Source: a candidate division WOR-1 bacterium RIFCSPLOWO2_02_FULL_46_20
Lineage (GTDB): Bacteria; Margulisbacteria; WOR-1; O2-12-FULL-45-9
Assembly (NCBI GenBank): GCA_001771365.1
Contig: METP01000048.1
Coordinates: 1-57,223 of the forward strand
Direction: 5' to 3'
DNA length: 57,223 nt
Shown here: positions 39,465 through 47,533 of the stretch, one piece after another
Position numbering within the stretch: the first letter of the stretch is position 1
Layout of the letters: each line of letters starts with the position of its first letter
Made by a program: the position numbers and the translations under genes
Notes under the pieces: generated by a model
Databases searched by the model: none
Told to the model about the DNA's origin: nothing
The model's input: the letters and a program-made list of their open reading frames with translations, nothing else

Positions 39465-40393
39465 GGGGTAATTAAATCCTCCTCGGTGATAATAACCTTG
39501 CCTCTGCCGCGTACGGATATTTTTTGCTCTTTCAAAGAAACTATGACCTCATCTCCCTTGAGTTTATTCTCTCCTTGTTCGGCCCGGGCTTTTCCGGCCA
39601 AAATGATTGAGCCATCCTCTGGTTTGTATAAAGCGGTATTGCCCCAAGCCTGGATGTCTTTGTAATCAATGCCGACATCGCCGGCCAATTCAATGACATT
39701 ATTTTTTTGTTTGTATCGAATTTTGCCGCTATGAATTTTTGCTTCTCTCCAGGTTATCCTGGGGTTGCCTTTGGCTACAATTGAATTATCGGCGCTAATT
39801 ACTTCAAAGACATCTGCTTCTAATGTCAGGGTTGAAAAACCTTTGGGCGCAATAGTAATTTTGGGGTGACCCTGTAAAGTAATCGTTTCCAGGCCTACAT
39901 CGCTTTTTAACTCATCGGCATAACCAATTGCCTCGCCTCTATTTATGATTATCCCTCCTGAGCAGAATAATTTTTGGTCAGCCAATTTCCAGCTCAAGTT
40001 GTCGGCTTTAAATGAATAACCGGATCCCTGACCCAAGGGATTATCGAGCAGGATCTCTTTGGTCTTCATGTCCCATAAGGCAATAGGGGAGATGAAGGCT
40101 AAGACCGCCTTGCCATTCTTGAAAAATGTCCCGTTGACCTCTTTTAAGGTGGCCACTTCACTCGATTTGTTGACCATGGCGCTTTTGGCCTTAAGCTGCC
40201 AGTATTTAACCGCGGCCACAACTTCTTCAAACGTGACATCCTTGAATGATAAATCAGCCCTTTGTTCTTGTTCCTTTAGAGTTTGCTGGATACGGTTGGA
40301 AATCGTTTCTTTGGGGGCAAAAAGCGCCCACAGGAAAATACCGACTACAAATATAAGGGCAATAACCAGAATAACTTTATAAGTAGTTTTCAT
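39461..40393 (-). CDS. LPS-transport protein with LptC-like and LptA/OstA-like parts
   Basis: 310 residues: one N-terminal membrane helix (5-25), then two regions of repeating beta-strands. The first (about 60-190: GYSFKADNLSWKLADQKLFCSGGIIINRG) resembles the LptC fold, and the second (205-305: GNPRITWREAKIHSGKIRYKQKNNVIELAGDV ... GENKLKGDEVIVSLKEQKISVRG) the OstA/LptA repeat. In E. coli these are two proteins forming the bridge that carries LPS across the periplasm. A single polypeptide with both parts would be a natural fusion. It shares a strand with the heptose genes. Confidence 0.7.
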   Translation of the reverse strand: MKTTYKVILVIALIFVVGIFLWALFAPKETISNRIQQTLKEQEQRADLSFKDVTFEEVVAAVKYWQLKAKSAMVNKSSEVATLKEVNGTFFKNGKAVLAFISPIALWDMKTKEILLDNPLGQGSGYSFKADNLSWKLADQKLFCSGGIIINRGEAIGYADELKSDVGLETITLQGHPKITIAPKGFSTLTLEADVFEVISADNSIVAKGNPRITWREAKIHSGKIRYKQKNNVIELAGDVGIDYKDIQAWGNTALYKPEDGSIILAGKARAEQGENKLKGDEVIVSLKEQKISVRGRGKVIITEEDLITP

Positions 40394-41011
40394 TTAGAAC
40401 CCCAAACTTTTGAGTCTTACGGCTTCCAGTCTTTCTTTCCAGCCGCCCCAACTATCTCCTTTTTTAATATAGCCTTCACCCAAAAGGAGATGCAGCGCCG
40501 CTACGTTGCTGTCGATTGTTAAACCGGCCCGGGTTTTAGCTATGGCTTTGTCAACTTCACCCATTTCGCCATAGATAAGAGCAATATATCCATAAGCCCA
40601 AACATTATAAGGATCAAGTTTCAAGACATTTTCAAATTCTTTAATGGCCAGTGTTTTCATATCATTGAAATAATAGGCAAAAGCCAATCTGAAGCGCAAT
40701 CTCCAGTCGGCCGGTTTGGCTGTAACTTCCTCGACATACGTAGCGATGGCTTGATTTTTAAACTTTGGGTTGAGTTCCGGTATTCTTGAAATAGTTTTCA
40801 TGCCGTCAATAAGGTGATTGGTGTAAGCGTAAGTAACCGCCAAATCAAATTGGGTTACCGCGTCATTGGGGTTTGCCTTTACAGCGGCTTCTTTGACGGC
40901 CAGTTCTTGTTTGAGTTCCTTGGTGATACGCCAGGCATAAGCCGGGAAAAACCAATTAACAATTAACGATGACGCAATTAACAGTATTGTAAAATATATA
41001 TATATTTTCAT
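40394..41011 (-). CDS. TPR-repeat protein, membrane-anchored or secreted
   Basis: 205 residues: an N-terminal hydrophobic helix (4-26), then about four tetratricopeptide repeats, e.g. NPNDAVTQFDLAVTYAYTNH, WRLRFRLAFAYYFNDMKTLAIKEFENVLKLDPYN and VWAYGYIALIYGEMGEVDKAIAKTRAGL. TPR proteins are interaction scaffolds. In this operon it may help envelope assembly. It overlaps hldE by 4 bases and ends one base before the LptC-like start. Confidence 0.8.
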   Translation of the reverse strand: MKIYIYFTILLIASSLIVNWFFPAYAWRITKELKQELAVKEAAVKANPNDAVTQFDLAVTYAYTNHLIDGMKTISRIPELNPKFKNQAIATYVEEVTAKPADWRLRFRLAFAYYFNDMKTLAIKEFENVLKLDPYNVWAYGYIALIYGEMGEVDKAIAKTRAGLTIDSNVAALHLLLGEGYIKKGDSWGGWKERLEAVRLKSLGF

Positions 41012-42459
41012 TTTTTGTTTAGTATTCTTTCCACAATGTTTGTCGTAGATTTACCTTTAATGGGGGTGATGACCACAACTTTGCCCCCCAACGATTCGAC
41101 CAGTTTTTTTTCCGGTAGTCGATCAATTTTATAATCCCCGCCTTTAACGTGAATATCCGGCTTGACCAATTTAATTAAATTATCCGGCCTTTGTTCTGAA
41201 AAGATAGTGACATAGTCTACGCATTCAAGCGAAGCCAATATCTCTGCCCGTTCCATTTCCGATATATAGGGACGATCTTTACCTTTTAATTTGCGCACAG
41301 AATCGTCGCTGTTTAAACCAATAATCAGGATATCTCCCATTTTTTTTGCTTCGCGCAGATATCTCACATGTCCCAAGTGAAGCAAATCGAAACAGCCGTT
41401 GGTAAAAATAATCTTGGCTCCTTCGATTTTTAGCCTTTTGACAATGGCCGAGATTTCAAGGTGCAATTTTATTTTTCGGGTAATCGGTTCATGCCCTTCC
41501 AGCGCTTGTTCCAGTTCCTCGCGGAAGCAGGGGGCGGTACCGATTTTTTCCACCACAACCGAGGCGGCGGTGTTGGCTAACATGGCAGCATTAATAATGC
41601 CGGCTCCGGCACACATAGCCAGAGCCAGGGTCGCTATTACTGTATCTCCGGCTCCGGTAATGTCATAAACTTCTCGAGGAATTGCCGGAAGATATGTTAC
41701 ATTGTTCCTGGAAAATAGAGACATGCCGTCTCTCCCTCTGGTAATCAAGACATAATCTGCCCTGGCTAATTGGCGCAGAATTTTGCCGGTTTCAATTAAA
41801 CTCTTTTCGTTAATAACTATCCGGCGTGTGGCAATCGCGGCTTCACGCAGATTTGGCGTGATGATTGTGGCCCCGCTGTATTTTGAATAATTAACCCCTT
41901 TGGGATCAACCGCAACCGGTTTTTTATATTTACGAGCCAGACCAATAGCCAATTGGGCTGTTTTTTCGGTGATTGCTCCTTTACCATAGTCTGAAATAAT
42001 AATAGCATCAACCTTGGGGATTAGGTTCTGGAGGCGCCTGGCAATAGTGTTTATTGAGTCGGGGGAGAGTACGGTTCGATCTTCACGATCAATCCTCAGT
42101 AAATGTTGAGAGCCGGCGATGATTCTTGATTTTAATATAGTGGGGCGTTTTGTATCCACAATGATATGTTTTGTAGAAATCCTGGAAACAGCCAGTGCTT
42201 TGCGCAATTTATTGCCGGAGCTATCCCGTCCAATTATGCCTATCAGAAAGGGGCTGCCGCCAAGAGCGGCTACATTAGCGGCGACATTGCCGCAACCGCC
42301 GGGAACATGGTTTATATTGGAGACATCTGCGATAGGGACCGGGGCTTCAGGGGAGATGCGGCTGACCTTGCTCCAAACGTGTTCATCCAGCATCAGATCA
42401 CCAAAAACCAGAATCTTTTTACCCTTCAGACGAGGGATGAGCCGTTTCAGGTTATCCAT
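41008..42459 (-). CDS. hldE: Bifunctional heptose kinase/adenylyltransferase HldE
   Basis: 483 residues from ATG 42459 (MDNLKRLIPRLKGKKI). The N-terminal PfkB-type kinase (1-~320) shows GDLMLDEHVW, GGCGNVAANVAALGG and DITGAGDTVIA with the catalytic Asp. The C-terminal nucleotidyltransferase (from ~345) shows FTNGCFDLLHLGHVRYLREAK (HxGH), LNSDDSVRKLKGKDRP and ISTTNIVERI-like KSTTNIVERI. It makes ADP-heptose precursors for the LPS core. The upstream start at 42495 would place codons over the promoter, so I reject it. gmhB and gmhA adjoin. Confidence 0.95.
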   Translation of the reverse strand: MDNLKRLIPRLKGKKILVFGDLMLDEHVWSKVSRISPEAPVPIADVSNINHVPGGCGNVAANVAALGGSPFLIGIIGRDSSGNKLRKALAVSRISTKHIIVDTKRPTILKSRIIAGSQHLLRIDREDRTVLSPDSINTIARRLQNLIPKVDAIIISDYGKGAITEKTAQLAIGLARKYKKPVAVDPKGVNYSKYSGATIITPNLREAAIATRRIVINEKSLIETGKILRQLARADYVLITRGRDGMSLFSRNNVTYLPAIPREVYDITGAGDTVIATLALAMCAGAGIINAAMLANTAASVVVEKIGTAPCFREELEQALEGHEPITRKIKLHLEISAIVKRLKIEGAKIIFTNGCFDLLHLGHVRYLREAKKMGDILIIGLNSDDSVRKLKGKDRPYISEMERAEILASLECVDYVTIFSEQRPDNLIKLVKPDIHVKGGDYKIDRLPEKKLVESLGGKVVVITPIKGKSTTNIVERILNKK

Positions 42460-42465
42460 ACGTGA

Positions 42466-42495
42466 ATTATAGCTTATTATTGAAGAGCCAAGCAA
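42466..42495 (-). promoter_or_regulatory. Promoter of hldE, leaderless layout
   Basis: Minus strand: TTGCTT (42495-42490), 18-bp spacer, TATAAT (42471-42466), then 6 bases to the hldE ATG at 42459. It lies inside the last codons of gmhB. A promoter here would allow hldE and the envelope genes to be transcribed independently of gmhAB. Confidence 0.5.
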
Positions 42496-43027
42496 CTGCT
42501 TGCTTGAGATTTTCTGCGATATAGTCCGGTTTTTTTCTGAGCCGGTCTTTTTCCTTTTTTCCTTTGCCGGTCATGACAAAAACAGTCTTTGTTCCGGCTC
42601 TTTGACCGGCTTCTACATCGGTTGCTTTGTCGCCAATCATCCAGGACCGGGCTAGATCAATGTTTAGATCTTTCTCGGCCTTTTTAAATAAGCCAGGCTT
42701 TGGTTTTCTGCACTGACAATCTTGTTTATAAGGGTATAGCCCATGTTCTGGGTGATGAGGGCAATAATAAAGACCATCCAGGTAAGCGCCGCCGCTTAAA
42801 ATAAATTTTTGCAGAGTTTTATCAATGGTTTGCAGCATATCTTCGGAGATAAGACCTTTGGCAACGCCGGCTTGATTAGTAATAACCACAACTTTATAGC
42901 CAGCTTCATTCAGTTTCTTAATTGCTTCAATTGAGCCGGGGATAAATTGGAGTTGCTGTGGAGAATTCAGGTAACCAACATCTTCCACAATAGTGCCATC
43001 ACGATCAAGAAAGACTGCTTTATGCAT
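42467..43027 (-). CDS. gmhB: D-glycero-heptose 1,7-bisphosphate phosphatase GmhB
   Basis: 186 residues of the HAD family. Catalytic FLDRDGTIVED (6-16), VVITNQAGVAKG, the zinc-binding loop CPHHPEHG ... CQCRKPKPGL, and MIGDKATDVEAGQRAG. It removes the 1-phosphate in the heptose pathway between the two HldE reactions. It overlaps gmhA by 8 bases. Confidence 0.95.
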   Translation of the reverse strand: MHKAVFLDRDGTIVEDVGYLNSPQQLQFIPGSIEAIKKLNEAGYKVVVITNQAGVAKGLISEDMLQTIDKTLQKFILSGGAYLDGLYYCPHHPEHGLYPYKQDCQCRKPKPGLFKKAEKDLNIDLARSWMIGDKATDVEAGQRAGTKTVFVMTGKGKKEKDRLRKKPDYIAENLKQAVAWLFNNKL

Positions 43028-43595
43028 TAAGAAAGAGTGCCTCTTCTATTAACCCGCAGATAATATGGCCAATGGTAATGTGGCTTTCCTGTATCCGTGG
43101 AGTTGCTTTGCCGGGAACGATAATGGCCAGGTCCGCAGCTTTAGCATTTGGCCCGCCGTCATAGCCAAGCAATCCGATTGTTTTACAGCCAATTTCTTTA
43201 GCTTTGTTAAAACCTAGAGTAATATTTTTTGAATTACCAGAGGTTGAGATGCCAATGACAATATCTCCAGCCATGGCTAGCCCTTCAATTTGTCTGGCAA
43301 AAATGGTCTCATAACCAAAATCATTGGCTAAACAAGTTAAAATTGATGAGTTGGTTGTTAGGGCGATGGCCGGGAGAGCTTTCCTGTTCTTAAGAAAGCG
43401 ACCAATTAATTCTGCCGCCAGGTGTTGTGCGTCTGCCGCTGATCCACCATTGCCGCAAAAAATGATTTTATGGCCGGATTTTAGCGCTTCAATGCATAAT
43501 TGGGCCGCAGTTTCGATTTCCGGCAGGCACTTTTCAATAATCGCACTTTTTACCGCAATGCTCTCTTTGAGTTCTGCTTTAATTTTATTTCTCAT
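43020..43595 (-). CDS. gmhA: Sedoheptulose-7-phosphate isomerase GmhA
   Basis: 191 residues from ATG 43595 (MRNKIKAEL); the ATG at 43610 lies within the -10 element. SIS-domain motifs: IIFCGNGGSAADAQHLAAELIGRF, GISTSGNSKNI, TIGLLGYDGG and RIQESHITIGHIICGLIEEALF. First enzyme of ADP-heptose synthesis. With gmhB and hldE on the same strand, the core heptose route lacks only the epimerase HldD in this window. Confidence 0.95.
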   Translation of the reverse strand: MRNKIKAELKESIAVKSAIIEKCLPEIETAAQLCIEALKSGHKIIFCGNGGSAADAQHLAAELIGRFLKNRKALPAIALTTNSSILTCLANDFGYETIFARQIEGLAMAGDIVIGISTSGNSKNITLGFNKAKEIGCKTIGLLGYDGGPNAKAADLAIIVPGKATPRIQESHITIGHIICGLIEEALFLNA

Positions 43596-43608
43596 GATTA
43601 CATTTATC

Positions 43609-43631
43609 ATTATATCATATTGTGATATAAT
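43609..43631. promoter_or_regulatory. Back-to-back extended -10 promoters of gmhA and asd
   Basis: ATTATATCA (43609-43617) and TGATATAAT (43623-43631) are perfect inverted copies around TATTG. Each arm, read outward, is an extended -10 (TGaTATAAT), one for gmhA on the minus strand and one for asd on the plus strand. The gmhA leader would be about 7 nt and the asd leader about 30 nt. The same 23-bp dyad could also be a protein-binding site. Confidence 0.65.
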
Positions 43632-43668
43632 TTTGCATGGAAACCAGATTTAGGAGGCCAGGGAAGCC

Positions 43669-44682
43669 ATGTCAAAAAAATATAATGTTTGTGTATTAGG
43701 TGCGACCGGGATGGTCGGCAAAGAAATGATAAAGGTGCTGGAGGAAAGGAATTTTCCGGTCAACAAATTCCTCCCTTTAGCTTCGGAGCGCACCGCCGGC
43801 TCCAAGGTTAAATTTCAAGGCAAAGAATATACTGTGGGGGAAGCAACTCCTGAATCTTTTGAGGGGATGGAGATAGGTCTGTTCTCCGCCGGAGCCAAAA
43901 TATCAAAAATTTTCGCGCCCGAGGCTGCCAAAAGAAATTGCGTGGTTATTGACAACACCAGCCATTTTCGCATGGATCCGGAAGTACCGTTGGTGGTGCC
44001 GGAAGTTAATCCTCAAGCGATCAAAAGACATAAAGGGATTATTGCTAATCCCAATTGCTCGACCGCACAAATGGTGCTGCCGTTGAAACCAATTTATGAC
44101 GCGGTTGGGATTGAAAGAATTGTGGTTTCTACCTACCAGTCAACGTCAGGGTGGGGTAAAGAAGCGGTGGCCGAGATGTTTGAGCAGGCCAAAGCCTTGA
44201 TTGCGGATCCATACGCCAAAATTACCGCTAAATATATCTTCAAACAAATAGCCTTTAACCTGGTGCCGCAGATTGATGCTTTTACCGACAATGGTTATAC
44301 CAAAGAAGAAATAAAAATGGTGAATGAAACCAGGAAAATTTTTGAGGATGAGAACATCCAAATTTCCGCGACTTGCGTCAGGGTTCCTGTGGCTATCGGC
44401 CATTCGGAATCAGTTAATATCAAGACCAAAAAGAAAATCTCTGTGGCAGAAGTTAGAAAATTAATTGCCGGATTCCCGACCTGTGTAGTTCTTGACGATC
44501 CCGCCAAAGGAGAATATCCCACTCCCGTAGAGTGTGCCGGAAAAAATGAGACTTTTGTCGGCAGGATCCGCGAAGATATTTCACAGGCAAACGGCCTTGA
44601 CATGTGGATTGTATCTGATAACCTGCGCCGCGGCGCCGCGCTTAACGCGGTTTTAATCGCGGAAAAAGTAATCGGCATCTAG
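43669..44682 (+). CDS. asd: Aspartate-semialdehyde dehydrogenase
   Basis: 337 residues. NADP-binding LGATGMVGKEMIKVL (9-23), LFSAGAKISKIFAPEAA, catalytic Cys in ANPNCSTAQMV, and ATCVRVPVAIGHSESV with the catalytic His. It reduces aspartyl phosphate toward lysine, diaminopimelate, threonine and methionine, and so feeds MurE and MetH elsewhere in the window. AGGGA precedes the ATG. The stop codon overlaps that of the opposite-strand gene by 4 bases. Confidence 0.95.
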   Translation: MSKKYNVCVLGATGMVGKEMIKVLEERNFPVNKFLPLASERTAGSKVKFQGKEYTVGEATPESFEGMEIGLFSAGAKISKIFAPEAAKRNCVVIDNTSHFRMDPEVPLVVPEVNPQAIKRHKGIIANPNCSTAQMVLPLKPIYDAVGIERIVVSTYQSTSGWGKEAVAEMFEQAKALIADPYAKITAKYIFKQIAFNLVPQIDAFTDNGYTKEEIKMVNETRKIFEDENIQISATCVRVPVAIGHSESVNIKTKKKISVAEVRKLIAGFPTCVVLDDPAKGEYPTPVECAGKNETFVGRIREDISQANGLDMWIVSDNLRRGAALNAVLIAEKVIGI

Positions 44683-45305
44683 TTGTAATCTACAGGCAGT
44701 TCCAGTTTTTTCTTGAGTGAAAGATTATAAAAATCTATCTTTTCCTGAGCGTAGTCCGGTTGTATGTAGTGATCAGGGGAGCGGTTAAAGGCGTTAACAA
44801 AAAAGCCCAGGATCATCCCGAGCGCTCCGGCGGTGGTAACAGTTTGCCCCGCGGAGGTAGCCGCGCCGCCCAGCATAACCAGGAATCCGGTGCCGATGAT
44901 GAGATTGCCGGCATTTCTTGTGCCGGCTTTTTGAAATTCCAAATCACGAATCCGCACTAATTCATCCTTATCACCGATTAATTCGAGGAATTCCAGGTCA
45001 GAGAGCTTGCGCACGCCGCCCTTAAAAATATACCATTCTGTAATTTCTTTAACTTCTGATTGCGATAGAGAAGAGGTCGAAATATCCGTATTGCTGGTAC
45101 TGTAGGCTTCATAAGAGTAGGTGGTAGTGTCGATATCTGTGTGACCATAGTTCTTTCTCTCATCGATCAATCGTTTATTGATCACTAATTGCAGTTTGCT
45201 GTTTTTATAGGTGAGTTGATTTACGTATTCTTGCTCGGTTGGTGTTTCAGCCAATAACGGGGTTGCGGCTAAGATACAGATCAGGCCAACTGTTGTAAGT
45301 CTCAT
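44679..45305 (-). CDS. Secreted or membrane protein of unknown function
   Basis: 208 residues from ATG 45305 (MRLTTVGLICILAATPLLAE), a good signal peptide. The frame continues upstream to 45488, but those codons lie across a promoter and antisense to nothing conserved. The middle part (80-125) is Ser/Thr/Tyr-rich (TTTYSYEAYSTSNTDISTSS). The C-terminal third has a hydrophobic stretch (GNLIIGTGFLVMLGGAAT ... TAGALGMILGFFVNAF) that could be one or two helices. No family recognised. Confidence 0.6.
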   Translation of the reverse strand: MRLTTVGLICILAATPLLAETPTEQEYVNQLTYKNSKLQLVINKRLIDERKNYGHTDIDTTTYSYEAYSTSNTDISTSSLSQSEVKEITEWYIFKGGVRKLSDLEFLELIGDKDELVRIRDLEFQKAGTRNAGNLIIGTGFLVMLGGAATSAGQTVTTAGALGMILGFFVNAFNRSPDHYIQPDYAQEKIDFYNLSLKKKLELPVDYN

Positions 45306-45312
45306 TAAAGCA

Positions 45313-45318
45313 ATTATA
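45313..45318 (-). promoter_or_regulatory. Extended -10 (TGcTATAAT) 7 bases before the secreted unknown
   Basis: Minus strand TATAAT (45318-45313) with TG upstream, then TGCTTTA and the ATG at 45305. No ribosome site fits in the 7 bases. This also decides the start in favour of 45305. Confidence 0.55.
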
Positions 45319-45345
45319 GCACAAGCCCGAGCCTTGCCCCAGTTG

Positions 45346-45828
45346 CTAAAGTTGTTTTCCTTGCGGAGACGTTGGCGGGCTGATGATAGGCGTAAAGGCG
45401 GGAGGCTGGGTCTGCTTCGATATTTCAAGGTGATCACCACAGCCTTTAACCAGGAGCTGTTGTGCGGACGAAAAGCCAACGGCGGCAATTACTTCTTGTG
45501 GGATGACTACCCTGCCATTCGTATCAAATTCAAGTTCAAAAGTGGACGAGTAAAATGTTTTAATTTCATTAAAATTGCCGATGGTTTGTCGCAAAGCTTC
45601 CCACGCGGTTTGCGGGTAAAGATAGATCATCTTCGGATCTTTTGATTGTTCCCGTTGGATGATTACCAGCCGGAAGTTTGCCCCAAGCTGTTGGCGCCAT
45701 TTGCTTGGGATAACTACTCTCCATTTTGAATCAAGAGTGCGTGGGTGATAGCCAAAGAAGACCTCCGGCCCGTAAAATCGGGTTGCTTCAGTCGGTCTCG
45801 CTATTCTTGCTGATGTTAGGATTCTCAT
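45346..45828 (-). CDS. mraZ: Transcriptional regulator MraZ
   Basis: 160 residues with two SpoVT-AbrB-like repeats: FFGYHPRTLDSKWRVVIPSKWRQQL (24-48) and FELEFDTNGRVVIPQEVIAAVGF. These match the MraZ pattern of two DxxGR-type loops, though the first reads DSKWRV instead of DxKGRV. About 22 extra residues precede the usual start and a Pro-rich tail (PPAFTPIISPPTSPQ) follows. MraZ normally heads the dcw cell-division cluster as its DNA-binding regulator. Here no mraW/ftsL/ftsI follows, so it is separated from the cluster. A GATAAT lies 5 bases upstream of the ATG. Confidence 0.8.
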   Translation of the reverse strand: MRILTSARIARPTEATRFYGPEVFFGYHPRTLDSKWRVVIPSKWRQQLGANFRLVIIQREQSKDPKMIYLYPQTAWEALRQTIGNFNEIKTFYSSTFELEFDTNGRVVIPQEVIAAVGFSSAQQLLVKGCGDHLEISKQTQPPAFTPIISPPTSPQGKQL

Positions 45829-45870
45829 GCTTTATTATCTTCATATCCAATAGAAAATTTCATTTTTTAG

Positions 45871-45879
45871 TGATATAAT
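45871..45879 (+). promoter_or_regulatory. Extended -10 (TGaTATAAT) before the methyltransferase gene
   Basis: TGATATAAT lies 11 bases before the GTG at 45891 and divergent to mraZ. It has the same nine bases as both arms of the gmhA/asd promoter dyad. No -35 is obvious. Confidence 0.5.
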
Positions 45880-45890
45880 TTTACAAAATT

Positions 45891-46538
45891 GTGGCTGGAA
45901 AACAAAAACAAATAGAGTATTTTGAAAATCTGCTGGCAAAACACGGGGAGAATTATCTGGCCCTTGACTGGAACAACACTGAGGGGCAGAAATTAAGATT
46001 TCAAATTCTGGCCGAAATTCTTGTTTTTGGCAAAAAATCGGTAAAGGTCTCTCTTTTGGATGTGGGGTGCGGCTTTGGCGATCTTTACGCTCTTTTTAAA
46101 GAAAAGGGGATGTTGGCCAGCCATCGTATCAATTATACCGGTTTTGATATTTCTCCCGGGATATTGGAGGTTGCCAAAAAGAAGCATCCGGAAGCCAAAT
46201 TTGAGCTGAAGGATATCCTGGAAGAACCAAAATGCCCAAAGTTTGATTATATTTTCTGTTCCGGGGTCTTTAATATCAGGACGGCTGACAAGGAAACACA
46301 TCTGGCGTTTGTAAAGTCGATGCTGGTCAGAATGTTCGAGCTGGCTCATTGCGGTGTGGCAGTGAATTTTTTGAGTGAAGGGATTTTACCCATTTGTAAC
46401 CGGGAAGATTTAAACTCAGGGAGATATTTTATCTTTAACCCGACCGAGATCCTTGATTTTTGCCGTTCTATTTGCGGTCGATATATGTTAAGGCATGATT
46501 ATCATCTCGGCGATTTTAGTGTATACTTATTAAAATGA
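45891..46538 (+). CDS. SAM-dependent class I methyltransferase, substrate unknown
   Basis: 215 residues, GTG start. SAM motif I LLDVGCGFGDLYALF, motif II GFDISPGILEVAKKK, then FELKDIL and FDYIFCSGVFNI. The fold is clear, the acceptor is not. It overlaps the channel gene by 4 bases (ATGA). Start position is uncertain, since no ribosome site precedes 45891 and the gap to the -10 is only 11 bases. Confidence 0.75.
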   Translation: MAGKQKQIEYFENLLAKHGENYLALDWNNTEGQKLRFQILAEILVFGKKSVKVSLLDVGCGFGDLYALFKEKGMLASHRINYTGFDISPGILEVAKKKHPEAKFELKDILEEPKCPKFDYIFCSGVFNIRTADKETHLAFVKSMLVRMFELAHCGVAVNFLSEGILPICNREDLNSGRYFIFNPTEILDFCRSICGRYMLRHDYHLGDFSVYLLK

Positions 46539-47533
46539 TAAACCCATTGGCACGTCTGGTGCCGGCGTTGATAGCTTTGTTAATAATTGTCGCGGCCGGA
46601 GTGACCGGGTACCATTTTATAGAAGGCTGGCCGTTTTTTGATTCCATTTACATGCTGGTTATCACTCTCTTTACGGTTGGCTTCGAAGAAGTTCAGCCTC
46701 TCTCAGACTCGGGCAGGCTGCTTACTATGGTAATTATCATATCTGGCGTAGGTACCGCCATATATGCGGCAGGCCAGTTGGGCGAAATGATTATCGAGGG
46801 ACAAATTTTTGGCTACAGGAGGAGAAGAAGAATGGAAAAAAAGATAAGGGAGCTAAAGGATCACTACATTATCTGTAGTTTTGGGCGGGTAGGGCACAAG
46901 GTGGCGCAGGAATTTGAAACAGCCAAGATCCCTTATGTTGTTATTGATTCCAAGCCGGAAACTGCTGTTGAACTGGAACCCAAGGGGACTCCTTATTTGG
47001 TGGGGAGCGCAGCCTCTAACGGGGTCCTGAAAGAGGCGCAAATAGAAAAGGCTAAGGGGCTGATTGCCTGCGCGGATTCGGACATGGAAAATGTGTTTGT
47101 GACCCTTTCGGCGCGTTCAGCTAATAAAGACATCTATATAGTGGCGCGGGCCAGCGGCCAGGACGCTGAGGATAAGCTAAAAATGGCCGGAGCCAACAGG
47201 ATCATTTCCCCTTATTTCATTTCCGGCAGGCGGATGGCGGCTTTGGCCATCAGGCCGGTGACCAGCGATTTTCTCGATACGGTTATGCATGGGGAACACC
47301 TGGAATTTAATTTGCGGGAAATTGAAGTGCCGGAAAAATCTTTTGTGATCAATAAAACTTTGGAAGAGGCCCAGATCAGGCAAAAATCAGGCGCTAGTGT
47401 TTTGGCTATTCATAAGCCGGACGGTGGTTTTAATTTGCAACCTTTGGCAATTTCTAAAATTGAATGCGGCGATATCTTAATTGTGATCGGAACGCAAGAG
47501 CAATTAGACCTGCTGGAGAGAATGGTAAAATGA
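46535..47533 (+). CDS. Two-TM potassium channel with RCK (TrkA) domains
   Basis: 332 residues: TM1 (9-28), pore segment FDSIYMLVITLFTVGFEEVQPL with filter TVGFE, TM2 (about 65-90), then an RCK domain with HYIICSFGRVGHKVAQEFE (Rossmann) and a C-terminal TrkA-C part ending CGDILIVIGTQEQLDLLERM. The layout matches MthK-type gated channels. The filter has F in place of Y and E in place of D of TVGYGD, which occurs in some K+ channels of this family. TATACT lies 7 bases before the ATG, inside the previous gene. Confidence 0.88.
   Translation: MINPLARLVPALIALLIIVAAGVTGYHFIEGWPFFDSIYMLVITLFTVGFEEVQPLSDSGRLLTMVIIISGVGTAIYAAGQLGEMIIEGQIFGYRRRRRMEKKIRELKDHYIICSFGRVGHKVAQEFETAKIPYVVIDSKPETAVELEPKGTPYLVGSAASNGVLKEAQIEKAKGLIACADSDMENVFVTLSARSANKDIYIVARASGQDAEDKLKMAGANRIISPYFISGRRMAALAIRPVTSDFLDTVMHGEHLEFNLREIEVPEKSFVINKTLEEAQIRQKSGASVLAIHKPDGGFNLQPLAISKIECGDILIVIGTQEQLDLLERMVK

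Noticed and set aside
45306-45488. Sixty-one extra codons before the secreted unknown on the minus strand
   Set aside because: They cross an extended -10 promoter and encode a basic stretch before a perfect signal peptide that starts at 45305.
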